NCBI GenBank assembly: GCA_963573385.1
Contig: CAUYLG010071368.1
Span: 100,435-164,434, forward strand
Reading direction: 5' to 3'
From: Cacajao melanocephalus
Taxonomy: Eukaryota; Chordata; Mammalia; Primates; Pitheciidae
Length of the DNA: 64,000 bases
The notes below the pieces were generated by a model, which saw only the letters and a program-made list of their open reading frames with translations, was not told where the DNA came from and did not search any database. Shown here piece by piece: positions 12,065 through 23,605 of the stretch. A program made the position numbers and the translations under genes. Position 1 is the stretch's first letter. Every line of letters begins with the position of its first letter.

Positions 12065-12265
12065 GGAGCAGAATGCTGAGAGCATACCCCCGACGACAGC
12101 TGCCTTGGAACCCAACCCCACTACACCCAAATTTAGGAGCTGTGCCATCTTGCCTATGTTCTCCAACCTCTCTGGACCGTCAGTTTCCATCTACAACAGT
12201 AGCGACAGTGGTGACTTCAGTGAACTCATGGATGAAAGCACTTGCAACAGTGCTAGGTAAATGTC
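12065..12265 (+). mobile_element. MIR SINE, sense
   Basis: 'agctgtgccatcttgcctat', 'ccaacctctctggaccgtca', 'gtttccatctacaacagtag' and 'gcaacagtgctaggtaaatg' follow sense MIR from the B-box region to the tail. Confidence 0.7.
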
Positions 12266-12404
12266 ACAGAACATTTGCTAAGACTATTACCGCAGCCTCG
12301 ATTGGCATCCCCCAGGCTGCTGTGCATTGGGGTGAGGACACAGGGTCCTCCTCAATTGCCCAGTGACAGTCCGGACTGTGGCACAAACCACAAATGTACG
12401 AAAG

Positions 12405-12795
12405 GCTTCATGTCTCCACTAGGATTCTTTTGATTATAAGCAGCCGTAAACCTGCCCCAAACTGACATCAGCAAAAACAACATTTTATGAGCACACATAA
12501 CTGAAGAGTATACGGATTGGTTCAGATGCTCAAAGGATGAGGTCAGGATCTGGTGTCACTCTCCCCCAACTTGGCTCTCCTCCCTGCGTTGATTTTATTC
12601 TCAGACTGGATCTCTGTTCGTGGTGACAAAATGGCTCCTAATGGGCAGGGGTTACATTCTTTCTCCCTGGCCCACAATTAGTGACAAAAGAGCAAGACTA
12701 GTGCCCTGGAGGCTCAAACAAAAGCCCCCCACTCCCCCCTATCAAATCAAATTGCCTTTGATTGGCCTGACTTGATCCCAGGATGGTCATCAGCA
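12405..12795. other. Old interspersed repeat, family not named
   Basis: 'actaggattcttttgattat', then 'ccccaaactgacatcagcaa', then a 'tggtgacaaaatggctcc' block match a common mammalian repeat whose name I cannot recall. It merges 3' into the 38-bp tandem repeat. Confidence 0.4.
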
Positions 12796-12797
12796 TT

Positions 12798-12913
12798 TCG
12801 ATTAGTTAGGTCTGGGTCAAGCACTACCCTAGTGTTTGATTAGTTAGGTCTGGGTCTAGCACCACCCTAATGTTTTGATTACTTAGGTCTGGGTCAAGGA
12901 CCGCTCCTGGAGC
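12798..12913. repeat. Tandem repeat, about 38 bp x 3
   Basis: Three consecutive units each contain gattagttaggtctgggtc or a one-base variant (gattacttagg in the third), starting at 12800, 12838 and 12877. The spacing is 38 then 39 bp. The units are similar but not identical, and the third decays at its 3' end. It looks like a minisatellite seed grown from the old repeat upstream. Confidence 0.9.
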
Positions 12914-13107
12914 CAGAATTGGAGCCACAGGGAGAAATGGCTGCCCATGCAGAAGCTAGCATGCTGACCCCCTCCACAATAAAATAAAATGTTTGCAATA
13001 TTTGAGGATGACAGAGGAGAATTCTAACGTAGCAAGGAAAAGCCCTGCTTTCTTTTTCCTTAACATCTCTGAACAATTTATCTCCTCTTTCTGTTCCAAG
13101 AATGAGA

Positions 13108-13365
13108 GCCAGGCAGGTTGTGAAGATGGTTAAGAATCCAGGCTCTGGAATAAGACTGTCTAAGACAGATCCTGGCTTTGTGTGACCCAGAGTAACTCCT
13201 TTCACTCCCTTGGGCCTCAGTTCCCTTGTCTGTAAGACAAGGCCAATAATCCTACCTGCTTTCTGGGCTGTGCTGAGAATTAAATGAAAGGATAAGTCCT
13301 TGAAGGGTATGTCCGGCCCATGGTAAATAATCAGTTTGCACTTGCAGTTGTTATACATGCGTGGA
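13108..13365 (+). mobile_element. MIR SINE, sense, near full length
   Basis: It starts 'gttgtgaagatggttaagaa' (A-box region), then 'ccaggctctggaataagact', 'gggcctcagttcccttgtct', 'gtgctgagaattaaatgaaa' and the tail. It is one of the best preserved MIRs here. The 161-codon minus-strand ORF is its shadow. Confidence 0.9.
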
Positions 13366-13641
13366 TGCTCCTGCTCCAACTCTGGTCTCTCTAACCCAGC
13401 ACTAGGCCCTGGCTAAAATCCTATAGGAGAAAAGAAAGAAGGCAATGGCAGGCCAGGGATGAGGCCAACACTCAGAGACTTCCTACCACCCTCCTGAGGG
13501 TGGGAAGAAGCTGGAGTGCAGGACCCAGGAAGGTCAGGCTGCAGCCTAGGACCCAGGGCAGGACCCAAGCCAGGCCCAGAATACCTAGGAATTCTGGGCT
13601 CCCTACCCCCAAGTTAATAAGAAAACCACAGCATTTTTTAT
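13366..13641. other. No gene; unassigned
   Basis: About 275 bp with no recognised element. It contains overlapping short near-repeats of 'caggacccagg' and 'cccagggcaggaccc' (13520-13575). Confidence 0.45.
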
Positions 13642-13985
13642 TAACTGACACATAATTGCACATATTTATGGGGCACAGAGTGATATTTCAATCTGCATAC
13701 CATGTATGAGGATCAGATCAGGATAATTAGCATTTCCATCCCCTCAAATATTTATCATTTCCTTGTGTTGGGAATATTCAACTCCTCTTTTCTAGCTATT
13801 TGAAAATATGCAATAGATTACCACTAACCATAGTCACCCGACAGAGCTGTAGAACACTAGAGCTCATTTCTCCTATCCAGCTGTAGTTTTGTGTTCGTTC
13901 ACCACCCTCTCCCTATCCTCTCCTCCCCTTTCCCTTCCCAGCCTCCAGTTCCTGCCATTCTACTCTACTTCTAGCAGAATCTCTT
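13642..13985 (-). mobile_element. L1 3' UTR fragment, antisense (L1MA/L1MB-like)
   Basis: Begins 'tgacacataattgcacatat', then 'ttatggggcacagagtgata', 'gtgttgggaatattcaactc' and 'ctagctatttgaaaatatgc'. This is the antisense 3' UTR of an old L1. No ORF2 remains. Confidence 0.85.
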
Positions 13986-14855
13986 CTTGCCTTCAGAGCC
14001 CCCTCTTGAGAGGGAAGCAGTCAAAAACACCATCCAAATAAGGCCCAGAGCTGTGCCAGAAGTTGCATGCAGAGTGTTTATATAGATTAGAACATCTCTG
14101 TTGACTCGCAGCTTAAACCTCTGAGGCTTTGCAGTTCATCAAAGTTTAATGTTCTGTTTCACGATGTTCCTTGCCGTCGCTAAGTGGCTCCGTCAGCTCT
14201 TAGAAGGGAAACTTCCCCCTTCAGGGTACATTTGCCCTGCCCTGAGCCCGGGAGCCCCATGGCTAAGGGCATCTGTTCTGTTTGCTTTTGAGAAGTACAG
14301 ATGTGGGTAGTCACTAAGTCGATTTTTTTGTTCTGCTCATCTGGCAACCGGCTGATGGAACAGCTGCAGAACACGGAGTCTCCCAGAAGGGAGAAAAGGA
14401 GAAAAGAAACATAGCCCAGGATGATATGCCACCACTCAGAGGCCTCCAGGAACTGGATCTAAGGAATCTCACTCCACATCATTCCAACCAGAGTGAAGGC
14501 CGATGAGATGCAGTTGATTCAATCCACATTTGTGGGGCCTTCACGGGGAGGCTGGAGAGAGGAAGACGGTGGCTTAACAGGATCGTTAGGTTGTGCGACA
14601 CTCTAGTCAGGAGGGGAGACTCTTGAATGGGGAAGAGCTGGCTATATCGTGAAGGAATCTATATTGCAAAGTGTTCACGGTGTCACACATCCCTTACCAG
14701 AGGACACAGTCAGGGTCTTCATTTGTGGGTACTCAGATGTCACGTAAGTTAAGTAAACTGTTCAGGTCAACCTACAGATGCTTCTTGAGTAACCAATGAG
14801 TTTCCTGCACTGCAGGCACAGGAGAAAGAATAGGCATTCAAGAAGCATTTGTCAA
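13986..14855. other. No gene; unassigned
   Basis: About 870 bp without a repeat that I recognise, one of the longer clean stretches in the first third of the window. No long ORF. Confidence 0.5.
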
Positions 14856-15187
<332 letters not shown>

Positions 15188-15264
15188 TAATAATGCAATT
15201 AAATAAGGAGAAGCCAGCATAGCTGAATGTTAATCCAAATTCAATCTCATCTCATTATTTCTCT

Positions 15265-15505
15265 GCTACCTCAATGGTCCCAGCCACCTTTGTCTCTACC
15301 CCAAGTTATGGCAGTCACTTCCTAACTGGTCCCTCTGTGCCATCTTTCACACCGCATCCCTCTTTCAATTTATTCCCAACACAGTAGCCAAGGAACTCTT
15401 GTTAACGCGTAAGTTACATCATGTCACTCCTGTGCGCAAAACCCTCGTCTCACAAAAGGTAAAAGCCAGAGTCCCTCCAGTGAATGACTTCCAGGGCCTT
15501 GCGTT
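15265..15505 (+). mobile_element. L2 LINE fragment, sense
   Basis: 'aactggtccctctgtgccat', 'cacagtagccaaggaactct', 'catcatgtcactcctgtgc' and 'cttccagggccttgcg' follow the L2 3' region in order. Confidence 0.72.
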
Positions 15506-15509
15506 ACGT

Positions 15510-15710
15510 GTAGTGGAGCCATCTTGGAAGTGGTTCTTCCAGCTCCAGTGGAGCCGCGGCAACCAACACCATGTGGAACAGAGATGGTTTTTTATTTGCT
15601 GAGCCTACAGAAATTACAGAATCAGGAGTGACGAAACGGTTGTTATTTTTATAAGCCACTAAGTTTGAGGTGGTTTGTTACACAGATATAAATAACCATT
15701 AAGCTTTCAC
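15510..15710 (+). mobile_element. MLT1-like LTR, 3' end
   Basis: 'gccatcttggaagtggttct', then 'acggttgttatttttataag', then 'ccactaagtttgaggtgg' and 'tttgttacacagatataaa' are the 3' end of an old MaLR-type LTR. It is interrupted at its 3' edge by the next Alu. Confidence 0.55.
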
Positions 15711-15715
15711 ATTAA

Positions 15716-16017
<302 letters not shown>

Positions 16018-16028
16018 AATTCACATTA

Positions 16029-16632
<604 letters not shown>

Positions 16633-17735
16633 AAAAAGTCTTTCATTTCTTGTCCTCCAATGCTCTAAATACCAGAAAGAGGATAGCCACGGCTGAAATG
16701 CAAAAAGAGAGTAAGTTAATTCCTAGGCTGAGCCACACACAGCCCAGTACCTAATGACTCTGGAAATTTAAACCTCAAGGTCTGTAATGTTTTGTTTTGT
16801 TGTTGCCTTTGATCTAGCCCCATGTGCAATGCAGTTTCATTGTATAACCTGGGTGACAAGCTGGGGAAGCCTGACTGTGATTACAGAGCCATTGAATTTG
16901 GTTCCACTCTCCCTTCCCTCCCTGTGATGTCTTCACTCTGTTATATGTGTCTTCAGTGGAATTTATGTTACTCTTTCTTGCAAACAGAACAGGTCCAAGT
17001 CAGATCAACCATATTGGGTTTTCAGGCAACTAAAATATCAGATTCTTTTTACCAAGTCTCCCTCAACCTGCTTTCTTTTTTTTTTTGGAGACAAAATGCA
17101 GTTGTTTACATTTTTCTGAGTTTCATTTCATCTTCCTGGTTTCAACAGTTTTTCCAGCCTGTCAAGACCAATTGAACTTTAATTGGATCACCTGTCATAC
17201 ACACTGCTCGTCCCAGACTTAAGTCTTCTGGAAATTTTACAACTATGCCTTGGGTGTCTTCATTGACAAAAATGTTGAACTTTTAAACTCTGTTGGAGTG
17301 GGTGGAGTTTTCTGCAGAATTTCACAGTCATTTAGTGTTTAAAAACCCCACAACCACCATCAGATTAATAGTGTCAGACAAACAGGTAGGAGTGATCTGA
17401 GTAGAGGCTGGGTGACTTTTAGATTAAATGTCCATAGCCCCACCCAGAGTAAACATAAAACTCCCCTGAGAATCCCTTCATGTCAGTTACTGTTCCACAA
17501 ATGCACTAATCTTCCTTGAGTCCAGTGCAAATATCTGTCCTATATTTATTGTCCTATCAACGTTCTCTTTGTATTTGCCAACATAAGCTCTTCTGAGGCA
17601 GAGACAATTTTTGTCATTTGGTTAAACAACGCAGGACTGGTGACTTCTAAAATGCTGGGTGGGAAGAACTGAGATGAGTCAGAATAATATGGAGGAGGTT
17701 TTGGTAAATGTCTTTTAACCACTGATAAATGAGAC
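16633..17735. other. No gene; unassigned
   Basis: About 1.1 kb without a recognised repeat. A 117-codon ORF (16822-17175) has no motif and ends in a Phe-rich run encoded by a T-rich tract. Confidence 0.5.
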
Positions 17736-17885
17736 AAATCAATGGGAAAAAAAAATTATTCAATAAATGATGCTGGGATCTTCATTAGCTCTTTTGAAGG
17801 GAAAACCTTCATCTGGGCTTTAAACTTGTACTATGAATCAAAATAAATTTCGGAAGGATTAAAGAGACAAATGATATCAAAGAAA
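17736..17885 (+). mobile_element. L1 ORF2 fragment, sense (old L1M)
   Basis: 'ttattcaataaatgatgctg' and 'caaaataaatttcggaagga' match the late ORF2 region of an L1M. The piece covers the same ORF2 region as part of the next L1, so it comes from a separate insertion or a rearrangement. Confidence 0.7.
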
Positions 17886-17889
17886 ATCA

Positions 17890-18690
17890 TTAAATAGACA
17901 CACAGATCAATAGAACAGAATTGAGAATCCAGAAGTAAGTTCTTATATTTTGGTCGGTTGTTTGTTGTTGTTGTTGTTTTAGAGACAGGATCTCACTCTG
18001 CCACCAGGTCGAGTGCAGAGGTTTGATCATAGGCCGCTAAAGCCTCTGCCTTCTGTGCTCAAGTAATCCTCTCACCTCAGCCTCTCAGGTAGCTAGAACT
18101 ACAGGCACATGCCACCATGTCTGGGTACTTTTTAAATTGTAAAACATTTTTTATAGAGATAGGGTCTTACCGTGTTGCCCAGGATGGTCTCAAACTCCTG
18201 TCCTCAAGCAATCTTTCCACTTCGGCCTCCCAAAGGGCTGAGATGACAGGCACGAGCCAGTGCACTCAGCCTTGGCCAACTGATTTTCAACAAAAGTGCC
18301 AACATAATGTACTGAGTGCCAACATAATTTACTGGGGAAAAGAGAGTCTTTTCAACAAACGGTTCTGGGACAATCAGATATCCCATGCAAAAAGATGAAC
18401 GTAGACCCTTGCCTCACATTATATACAAAATGTAACTCAAATTGGATCATAGACTTAAATGTAAGAGCCAAAACAAGAAAACATTTAGAAGTCAGTATAC
18501 GAGAAAATCTTCAAGACCTTAAGATAAACAAAAATTTCATAGTTATGACACCACAAGTGCGACCTGTAAAAAAACATATTAATCAGCTGGACCCTCTCGA
18601 ACACTTCTGTGCTTGACAAGACACCATTAAGAATATGGAAAGACAAGCAACAGACTGGGAGAAAGTATTTGTAAACATATCATGGAGTTT
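17890..18690 (+). mobile_element. L1 ORF2 fragment, sense, split by an AluJ
   Basis: 5' piece: 'acacagatcaatagaacaga'. After the Alu: 'caactgattttcaac', 'cttttcaacaaacggttctg', 'gacttaaatgtaagagcc' and 'gactgggagaaagtatttg', in L1M order. A 20-bp tandem duplication (agtgccaacataatgtactg, 18295-18314, repeated with one change at 18315-18334) sits just after the Alu. Frames are broken. Confidence 0.82.
17960..18271 (-). mobile_element. AluJ, antisense, inside the L1
   Basis: A (ttg) run from the tail, then agagacaggatctcactctg, 'cgtgttgcccaggatggtct' (J type), ends 'gtgcactcagcctt'. It interrupts the L1 ORF2 sequence. Confidence 0.93.
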
Positions 18691-19165
18691 ACCTTCTTTG
18701 GGGAGCATGAGGGGCCCACAATAAACATTAATGAATAAGAAAAATATCAAGCAGTGATTCCTGCTCTACAGGGGCCCACAATAAACATTAATGGATAAGA
18801 AAAATATCAAACAGTGATTCCTGCTCTACAGAAAAGCAAACTACTGTGATATGTTGGCCATACTGAATTGTGTAGTCAGTCAGGAAAGAGATCTCTACAG
18901 AGATTGCTCATTTAAATTGAGCAATCTGAGCTCTAAATGTAAAACAAAAGGTCAGGCACCTGAAGATCCAGTGGGCGCACCCTCCAGGCAAAGTAATAGT
19001 ATGTGCAAAGGCCCTGAGCGGGGCATGAGTAAGGCATGTTTCAGGAAAGGAACCATGGCTCTGTCAAAGTAGGAAAGGAGGGGGGAGTCACCCAATGAGG
19101 TGGCCGGAGAAGGGGAGGCATGGTCCTGGAGGGCTTTGTGTGCCAGGTGAGGAGGTCATATGCCC
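18691..19165 (-). mobile_element. L2 LINE, antisense, 3' part
   Basis: Antisense L2 order: 'cccacaataaac', then 'atgtgcaaaggccctgagcg', then 'cctggagggctttgtgtgcc'. It continues collinearly at 19735-20540 after an unrelated block. A 60-bp tandem duplication lies near its start. Confidence 0.72.
18711..18830. repeat. Perfect-phase 60-bp tandem duplication
   Basis: Units 18711-18770 and 18771-18830 both begin ggggcccacaataaacatta and end gattcctgctctaca. They differ at only two of 60 positions (gaataag/ggataag and aagcag/aaacag). The low divergence against an ancient L2 background shows that the duplication is much younger than the L2. Confidence 0.97.
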
Positions 19166-19189
19166 TCAAGCGTGATTGAATCAGATACA

Positions 19190-19640
19190 TGTATGAGCTC
19201 TACTGTAGAAAATGGATTCCAAAAAATGTACCACTCAGAGTTCTTAGTTGCAAACAGCAAAGCTTACTCTGGCTGGTTTAGCAGAAAGACACTTATTTTA
19301 AAAGGATATTGGAAAGCTCACAGATCTGAAGGTTCTGAAAAACGGGACTCTGTGTCAAGGGTCCAGGGACTATTTCTAAAACCACAAGGAGGATAGTCCC
19401 ACTACTGATGCCCCGTTGCTGATAATTCTGTGTGTGGAACTCTGCTTTGGTCACTTCCAAAGTCTGTTACCTCTGCTTTTGCCCCCACAAAACAAGAAGT
19501 GTGCACTGACTTTCCTTCTTCAAGTTGCTCACCACTGCCAAATCAGCTTCTCCCAGGTATAGCAAGTGACAGAGCCTGGGTCACCAGCTTACAAAGGAAT
19601 CTGGGAATTTGAGTTTTCTAGGTTCTAATTTCAGGGAGTG
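19190..19640. other. Old interspersed repeat inside the L2, family not named
   Basis: 'cagagttcttagttgcaaac', then 'ctctggctggtttagcagaa', then 'ggatattggaaagctcacag' match a common mammalian repeat that I cannot name. It separates two collinear L2 pieces. Confidence 0.4.
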
Positions 19641-19734
19641 AAACTTCCCAAATATAAGAGAAATTTTAAAAAAATTTTTTTAAAAAGTACTGAGAGGTCA
19701 GAAAACACATGCAATCAAATAAGAGTAAAAATAC

Positions 19735-20540
19735 AGATCCCAATTAGGAGGCTGTTGCGGTCATTTGTTTAGATGGGGACCATGCGAGGCCTGATAGGCT
19801 GGTAACGTTGTATATGACAGTGCTTCTCAAAGCATGGCTCCTGACCAGTAGCACTAACATCTGCAAACTTTGTCAGACATGCGCATTTCAGGCCCCACCC
19901 TGTGCCGAAACTCTGAAGTTGAGGCCCAGCAATTTGGTTTTAACAGGCCTACTCAGATGATTTTTGCGTATGTTAACATTTACAAACCACTGGTAGAGGA
20001 CATGAATAAAAGAGGAAGATTTGGAAGTAGTCTATAGGACTTCTTGATGGATTGTGGAACTTAAGGGAGAGACCATGGAATCCAAGAGAACACCTAGATT
20101 TTCACTTAAACAACATGTTAGATAGCAGTGCCTTTTACCAAGACAGAGAGACTGTGAGACGAGCTACTTAAGGAAATTCAGATTTGGGAATTTTCCAATG
20201 AGCACCCAAAGTCCATTAGGCTCACATGAGGCAGGCAGTTGGCTATGAGTCTGGTGTGTTTTGGAGAGGTCAGCATTGAAGAGATAGGTAGGAAAAGCAG
20301 GTAGATAGTACTTCAAACAAAGCAGTAGTGGAGTCACAGAGAGAATGTAAACACAGAAAAGAAAATGGGATTCAAGACAGACTTCAGAGTCAAAGGCAAG
20401 TGTGAGAGGAGGATTCTGCCAAGGAGACTGAGACGGAGAGGTCAAGTGAGCATGGCAGGCAACCCTTACAGAATGGGGCGTCAGAAGAAGCAAAAAGAAA
20501 CAAGTGTTTTCAGGCAAAGGGCATGGTCTATTCTAATCCA
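19735..20540 (-). mobile_element. L2 LINE, antisense, more 5' part
   Basis: 'caattaggaggctgttgcgg', then (after MER5A) 'gaatccaagagaacacctag', 'caggcagttggctatgagtc' and 'gactgagacggagaggtcaa' are in antisense L2 order. Together with 18691-19165 this makes one L2 copy with two later interruptions. Confidence 0.65.
19818..19992 (-). mobile_element. MER5A (hAT-Charlie MITE), antisense
   Basis: Ends CAGTGCTTCTCAAAGC and ACAAACCACTG form the hAT terminal repeats. The middle has 'ggccccaccctgtgccgaaa' and 'ggttttaacaggcc'. It is 175 bp with diverged 8-bp duplications GTATATGA and GTAGAGGA, and it interrupts the L2. Confidence 0.9.
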
Positions 20541-21129
20541 AATGAGAGAGAGACAGAGGAACCTGCCAGAATAGCAAAAAAAGCAGTGTGTTTCCTGGCA
20601 GTCTGTTTGGACCTGAAGAAGATTCTGTCAAAGACCCTATTGGGCATCTGAATACCTTCCTCTGATTGAAGATGCAGGGATAAACCATCTTCCAGAAAAT
20701 GAGCTGGAGCCCCAAACCGTAGGTCTGATTCTACAGGGAAGCCAAGGATGCCCGCTTCCAGAGAACAGGATGCTCTGAAACTGAGCAATAAAAGACCATC
20801 AGGACCCCTATGAGAAGACCCTTCTTCTGAGAAAGTTACTTATCTTTCTGAGAAGAAAGAAAAAAAGAGTGGGAAGTAACAGAAGTGTTTCTCCTATGTA
20901 TTTCTCTCCCGGGAATAGGGTCAAGTCTCTCCCACCGTGGAAACATGAACAGTGAGGGGCACATTTCCCTCCCTGGCCTTGCCATGAAAATGCTTCAAGA
21001 AGGGCGGGTATTAGTAGAGCCCAGTTTAAGAAGGAAGTGAGAAGCCGTTTCTCCAAAGTCGTAAGGGAAATGGAAAAGGTCACGTACGTGACTCTGTGGA
21101 GGGCTGAGAAGAAACCTGAATTAGGGAGT
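20541..21129. other. No gene; unassigned
   Basis: About 590 bp without a recognised repeat. ORFs of 86-91 codons on the minus strand show no motif. Confidence 0.5.
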
Positions 21130-21320
21130 TAGGAGCTCAAGTTTAAATAACTCCCCAACTTCAAGGTTGTAAAAGGTGAGCAAGTCACTGAACCTCTCTG
21201 AGCCTTTCTTCAGCGATTTGTCAGGTGGAGGGCAATCCATTACTGTCCGGCCTTTGGTCAAGTGAGATAATGGTAGAAGGGCTGGCTGGACTTGGCAAAG
21301 TTAGTATCAGGGATAATAGT
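21130..21320 (+). mobile_element. Diverged MIR SINE, sense
   Basis: 'gtgagcaagtcactgaacct', 'ctctgagcctttcttcagcg' and 'caagtgagataatggtagaa' fit the sense MIR core. Confidence 0.55.
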
Positions 21321-21367
21321 AGAAAGCAGTGTTACATTCAAGGGGAATGTGAGTGGGGAATCCAAGC

Positions 21368-21720
21368 TGCTATAGTTTGAATGTGTTCCCCAAAATGTAT
21401 GTGTTACAGACTCGATCCCCAGTGTGGCGGCATTGGGGAGTGGAATCCTTAAGAGGTGATTAGGTCACATGAATAGATTAATCTCATTATCTTGGGAGTG
21501 GGCATGTTATAAAAGTGAGCTCAGTTCTCTCTCTCTCTTACATGCTCTATGCCCTTCTACCTTTCACCGTGGGATGACACAGCAAGAAGGCCTTCTCCAG
21601 GTGCCAGCACCTTGATATTGGACTTTCCAGACTCCAGAACCATGGGAAGTAAATTTCTTTTCTTTGTTGATTACTCAGTCTGTGGTGTTCTCTTATAGCA
21701 ACACAAAACGGACTAAGACA
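21368..21720 (+). mobile_element. Solitary MLT1A-like LTR, near complete
   Basis: Starts TGCTATAGTTTGAATG, ends AACGGACTAAGACA, 353 bp, with 'cccagtgtggcggcattgg', 'agcaagaaggccttctccag' and 'agaaccatgggaagtaaatt' in MLT1 order. Target duplications are not clear. Confidence 0.9.
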
Positions 21721-22159
21721 TAGGTCTTTGCCACACTGGTGGCCGATTCTCCTCCATCAACTTCCTTCCCGACTTTTCCCCTAGGTTTGCCAGTTTTACC
21801 AACTTTCTCCAGTGTCAGCGATGTCCCAAGACCCGAGAGGCAGAATTTATGTTTCTCAGCCTCTCCAGGGAGATTAGAGTTAGCATTTAAAAACTGCTCC
21901 ACACTGTAACATTCTTGAACCATGCCTCTGATGTTATCACTGCCTCTGGTTACAAGGTTCTAGGGAAACATGTGTCTCTGAAATGAGCTCCTTTGTATCA
22001 GATACATTTCTGAATTCAGTAGGAAAAACTTCCCGGCCTCCATCCCCAAGGCTATTCTTAAAAATTGGATGTCGATGGTAAATCGTCTAGTGTTATTCCC
22101 TAGGCCTGCACTCCCTATCATGTGTTACACAATCAGTGATGCTTTGACCTGAGAAAGTC
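21721..22159. other. No gene; unassigned
   Basis: About 440 bp with nothing recognised. Confidence 0.5.
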
Positions 22160-22310
22160 TCCCTCATCATCAGATACATTCTACAGATGAGAACCACAGG
22201 TCCTAGAAAGGCCAAACAACTGGCCAAGATCTCACTGCAGGGCAGAAGCACAGCAGGGGGCTGGAAACCAGGCCTTTTCACCCCTACCTGGTGCAAACAT
22301 GATCAGATGG
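22160..22310 (-). mobile_element. MIR SINE, antisense
   Basis: 'cattctacagatgagaacca', 'caactggccaagatctcact', 'gctggaaaccaggcc' are antisense MIR blocks. Confidence 0.65.
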
Positions 22311-22332
22311 TTAGTAGCATGGCTCTGCCTAC

Positions 22333-22432
22333 ACTCTGCATATTCACTTAACAAACACTTTTAGAGCACTTACCATGTGTTGGGCACTGCATAAACCACT
22401 TTGCAAACATTAACTCATTTAATTCTTAGAGT
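22333..22432 (-). mobile_element. MIR 3' end, antisense
   Basis: 'gagcacttaccatgtgttgg', 'gcactgcataaaccactttg', 'aacattaactcatttaattc' is a clean antisense MIR tail. It abuts a sense MIR. Confidence 0.75.
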
Positions 22433-22590
22433 AGCCCCAGCTGTGCAGCCTTAGGGAAGCTACTCAACCTCTCTGTGTCTCAGTTTTCCCATCTGAAAAA
22501 AAGGGATTGTTGTAACAGTCTCGTGAGTTAACACACTTAAAGAACTTAAAACAGTGGTTCACACAAGGCAAACACTTACCTAATTAAGTC
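22433..22590 (+). mobile_element. MIR SINE, sense
   Basis: 'gcagccttagggaagctact', 'caacctctctgtgtctcagt', 'tcgtgagttaacacac' and a tail 'cacacaaggcaaacac'. Together with the antisense piece directly upstream it forms an inverted MIR pair. Confidence 0.78.
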
Positions 22591-23474
22591 CATAGGGTAC
22601 ACAATGGGCCAGGGACGGTGATGAGCATAAGAACACAAAGCAGGAGCCCATACCCCGGTCTCAGGGAGTGAGGGAAATGTTTATAGGAAGCCACGGACTT
22701 GGTGAGCCCCTGAGCCATGTTTACACTGTGAGAAAGATCATCACATCTTTGCTCTGATCCTCTCCCGTGGTTCAATATGCAATGCAGCATCAGACAAGAG
22801 TAAATCTGCCCTCCAAGATGTAAAGATGCATTTGCTAGGCTTTATTTGTGGATGTACTGACAACGGAAAACATGTTCCCCCATCTGACCAGCCCTGAGAA
22901 CAATGTCAAAGATTTCCTGTAATGAAAGGCTCTAAAAATACTTTTTGATGATGGAGGGAGTGGAAGTTGAGCAACGCCAACTGAGTGAAATACGGAAATG
23001 ATACCAAATGGCGCCCAAGCAGCAGAGCAGGCAGCCCACCTGGCCTTTGATCCCTCAATCTTGCCCGAAGACTCAGTACTTTTTGGGTTTTTTCCAGGAG
23101 GCCATGTTGTCCCTTTGTGTTTACATGCTCCATCTAATTTCCTAGAGAAAAAATTTAGTCAGCCATGACTAATGCTAAATCATAGCCTAAAATGGTTGCC
23201 AGCAAAATGAACACCCTACTGATCTAACTTTCTCTTTTTTTGTGATCTGCTGAAGATCTCCAAGAACTGGGAATATGTCCTGTGTTTTGGGCACTCAACT
23301 CCTTCCATATTTACTATCAAATTATTATTAAAGTCAGATATATTGCATAGCCTATCCTGTTTTTGTTAGATTTCACCATTTTGTTAAACTGTTGTGGAAT
23401 AGTGTTTATAGTTTGTGACTTGGTCATGGATCCTATATTTTACTCTCCTCTCTGCTCTTTGTGAGAGTCACTAT
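22591..23474. other. No gene; unassigned
   Basis: About 880 bp without a confident repeat. Positions 22600-22700 may be a weak antisense L2 piece. ORFs are short and featureless. Confidence 0.5.
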
Positions 23475-23605
23475 CCCCACCACCGCCACTCACCTTTTAC
23501 AGAGGAAGAAACTGAGGCACAGAGCTGCAAAGGAGCTTATCTGAGGTCACACATCGGCCAATGACAGCCTTCTGACTCCCCGGTCCCTCTGCTGGGTTGA
23601 CCCTG
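23475..23605 (-). mobile_element. MIR SINE fragment, antisense
   Basis: 'ccttttacagaggaagaaac', 'tgaggcacagagctgcaaag', 'tctgaggtcacacatcggcc' are the middle antisense blocks. Confidence 0.75.

Noticed and set aside
12894..13379. 161-codon minus-strand ORF
   Set aside because: Most of it is the reverse frame of a well-preserved sense MIR (13108-13365).
13642..13985. Possible matrix-attachment or AT-rich regulatory site
   Set aside because: Explained by an old L1 3' UTR.
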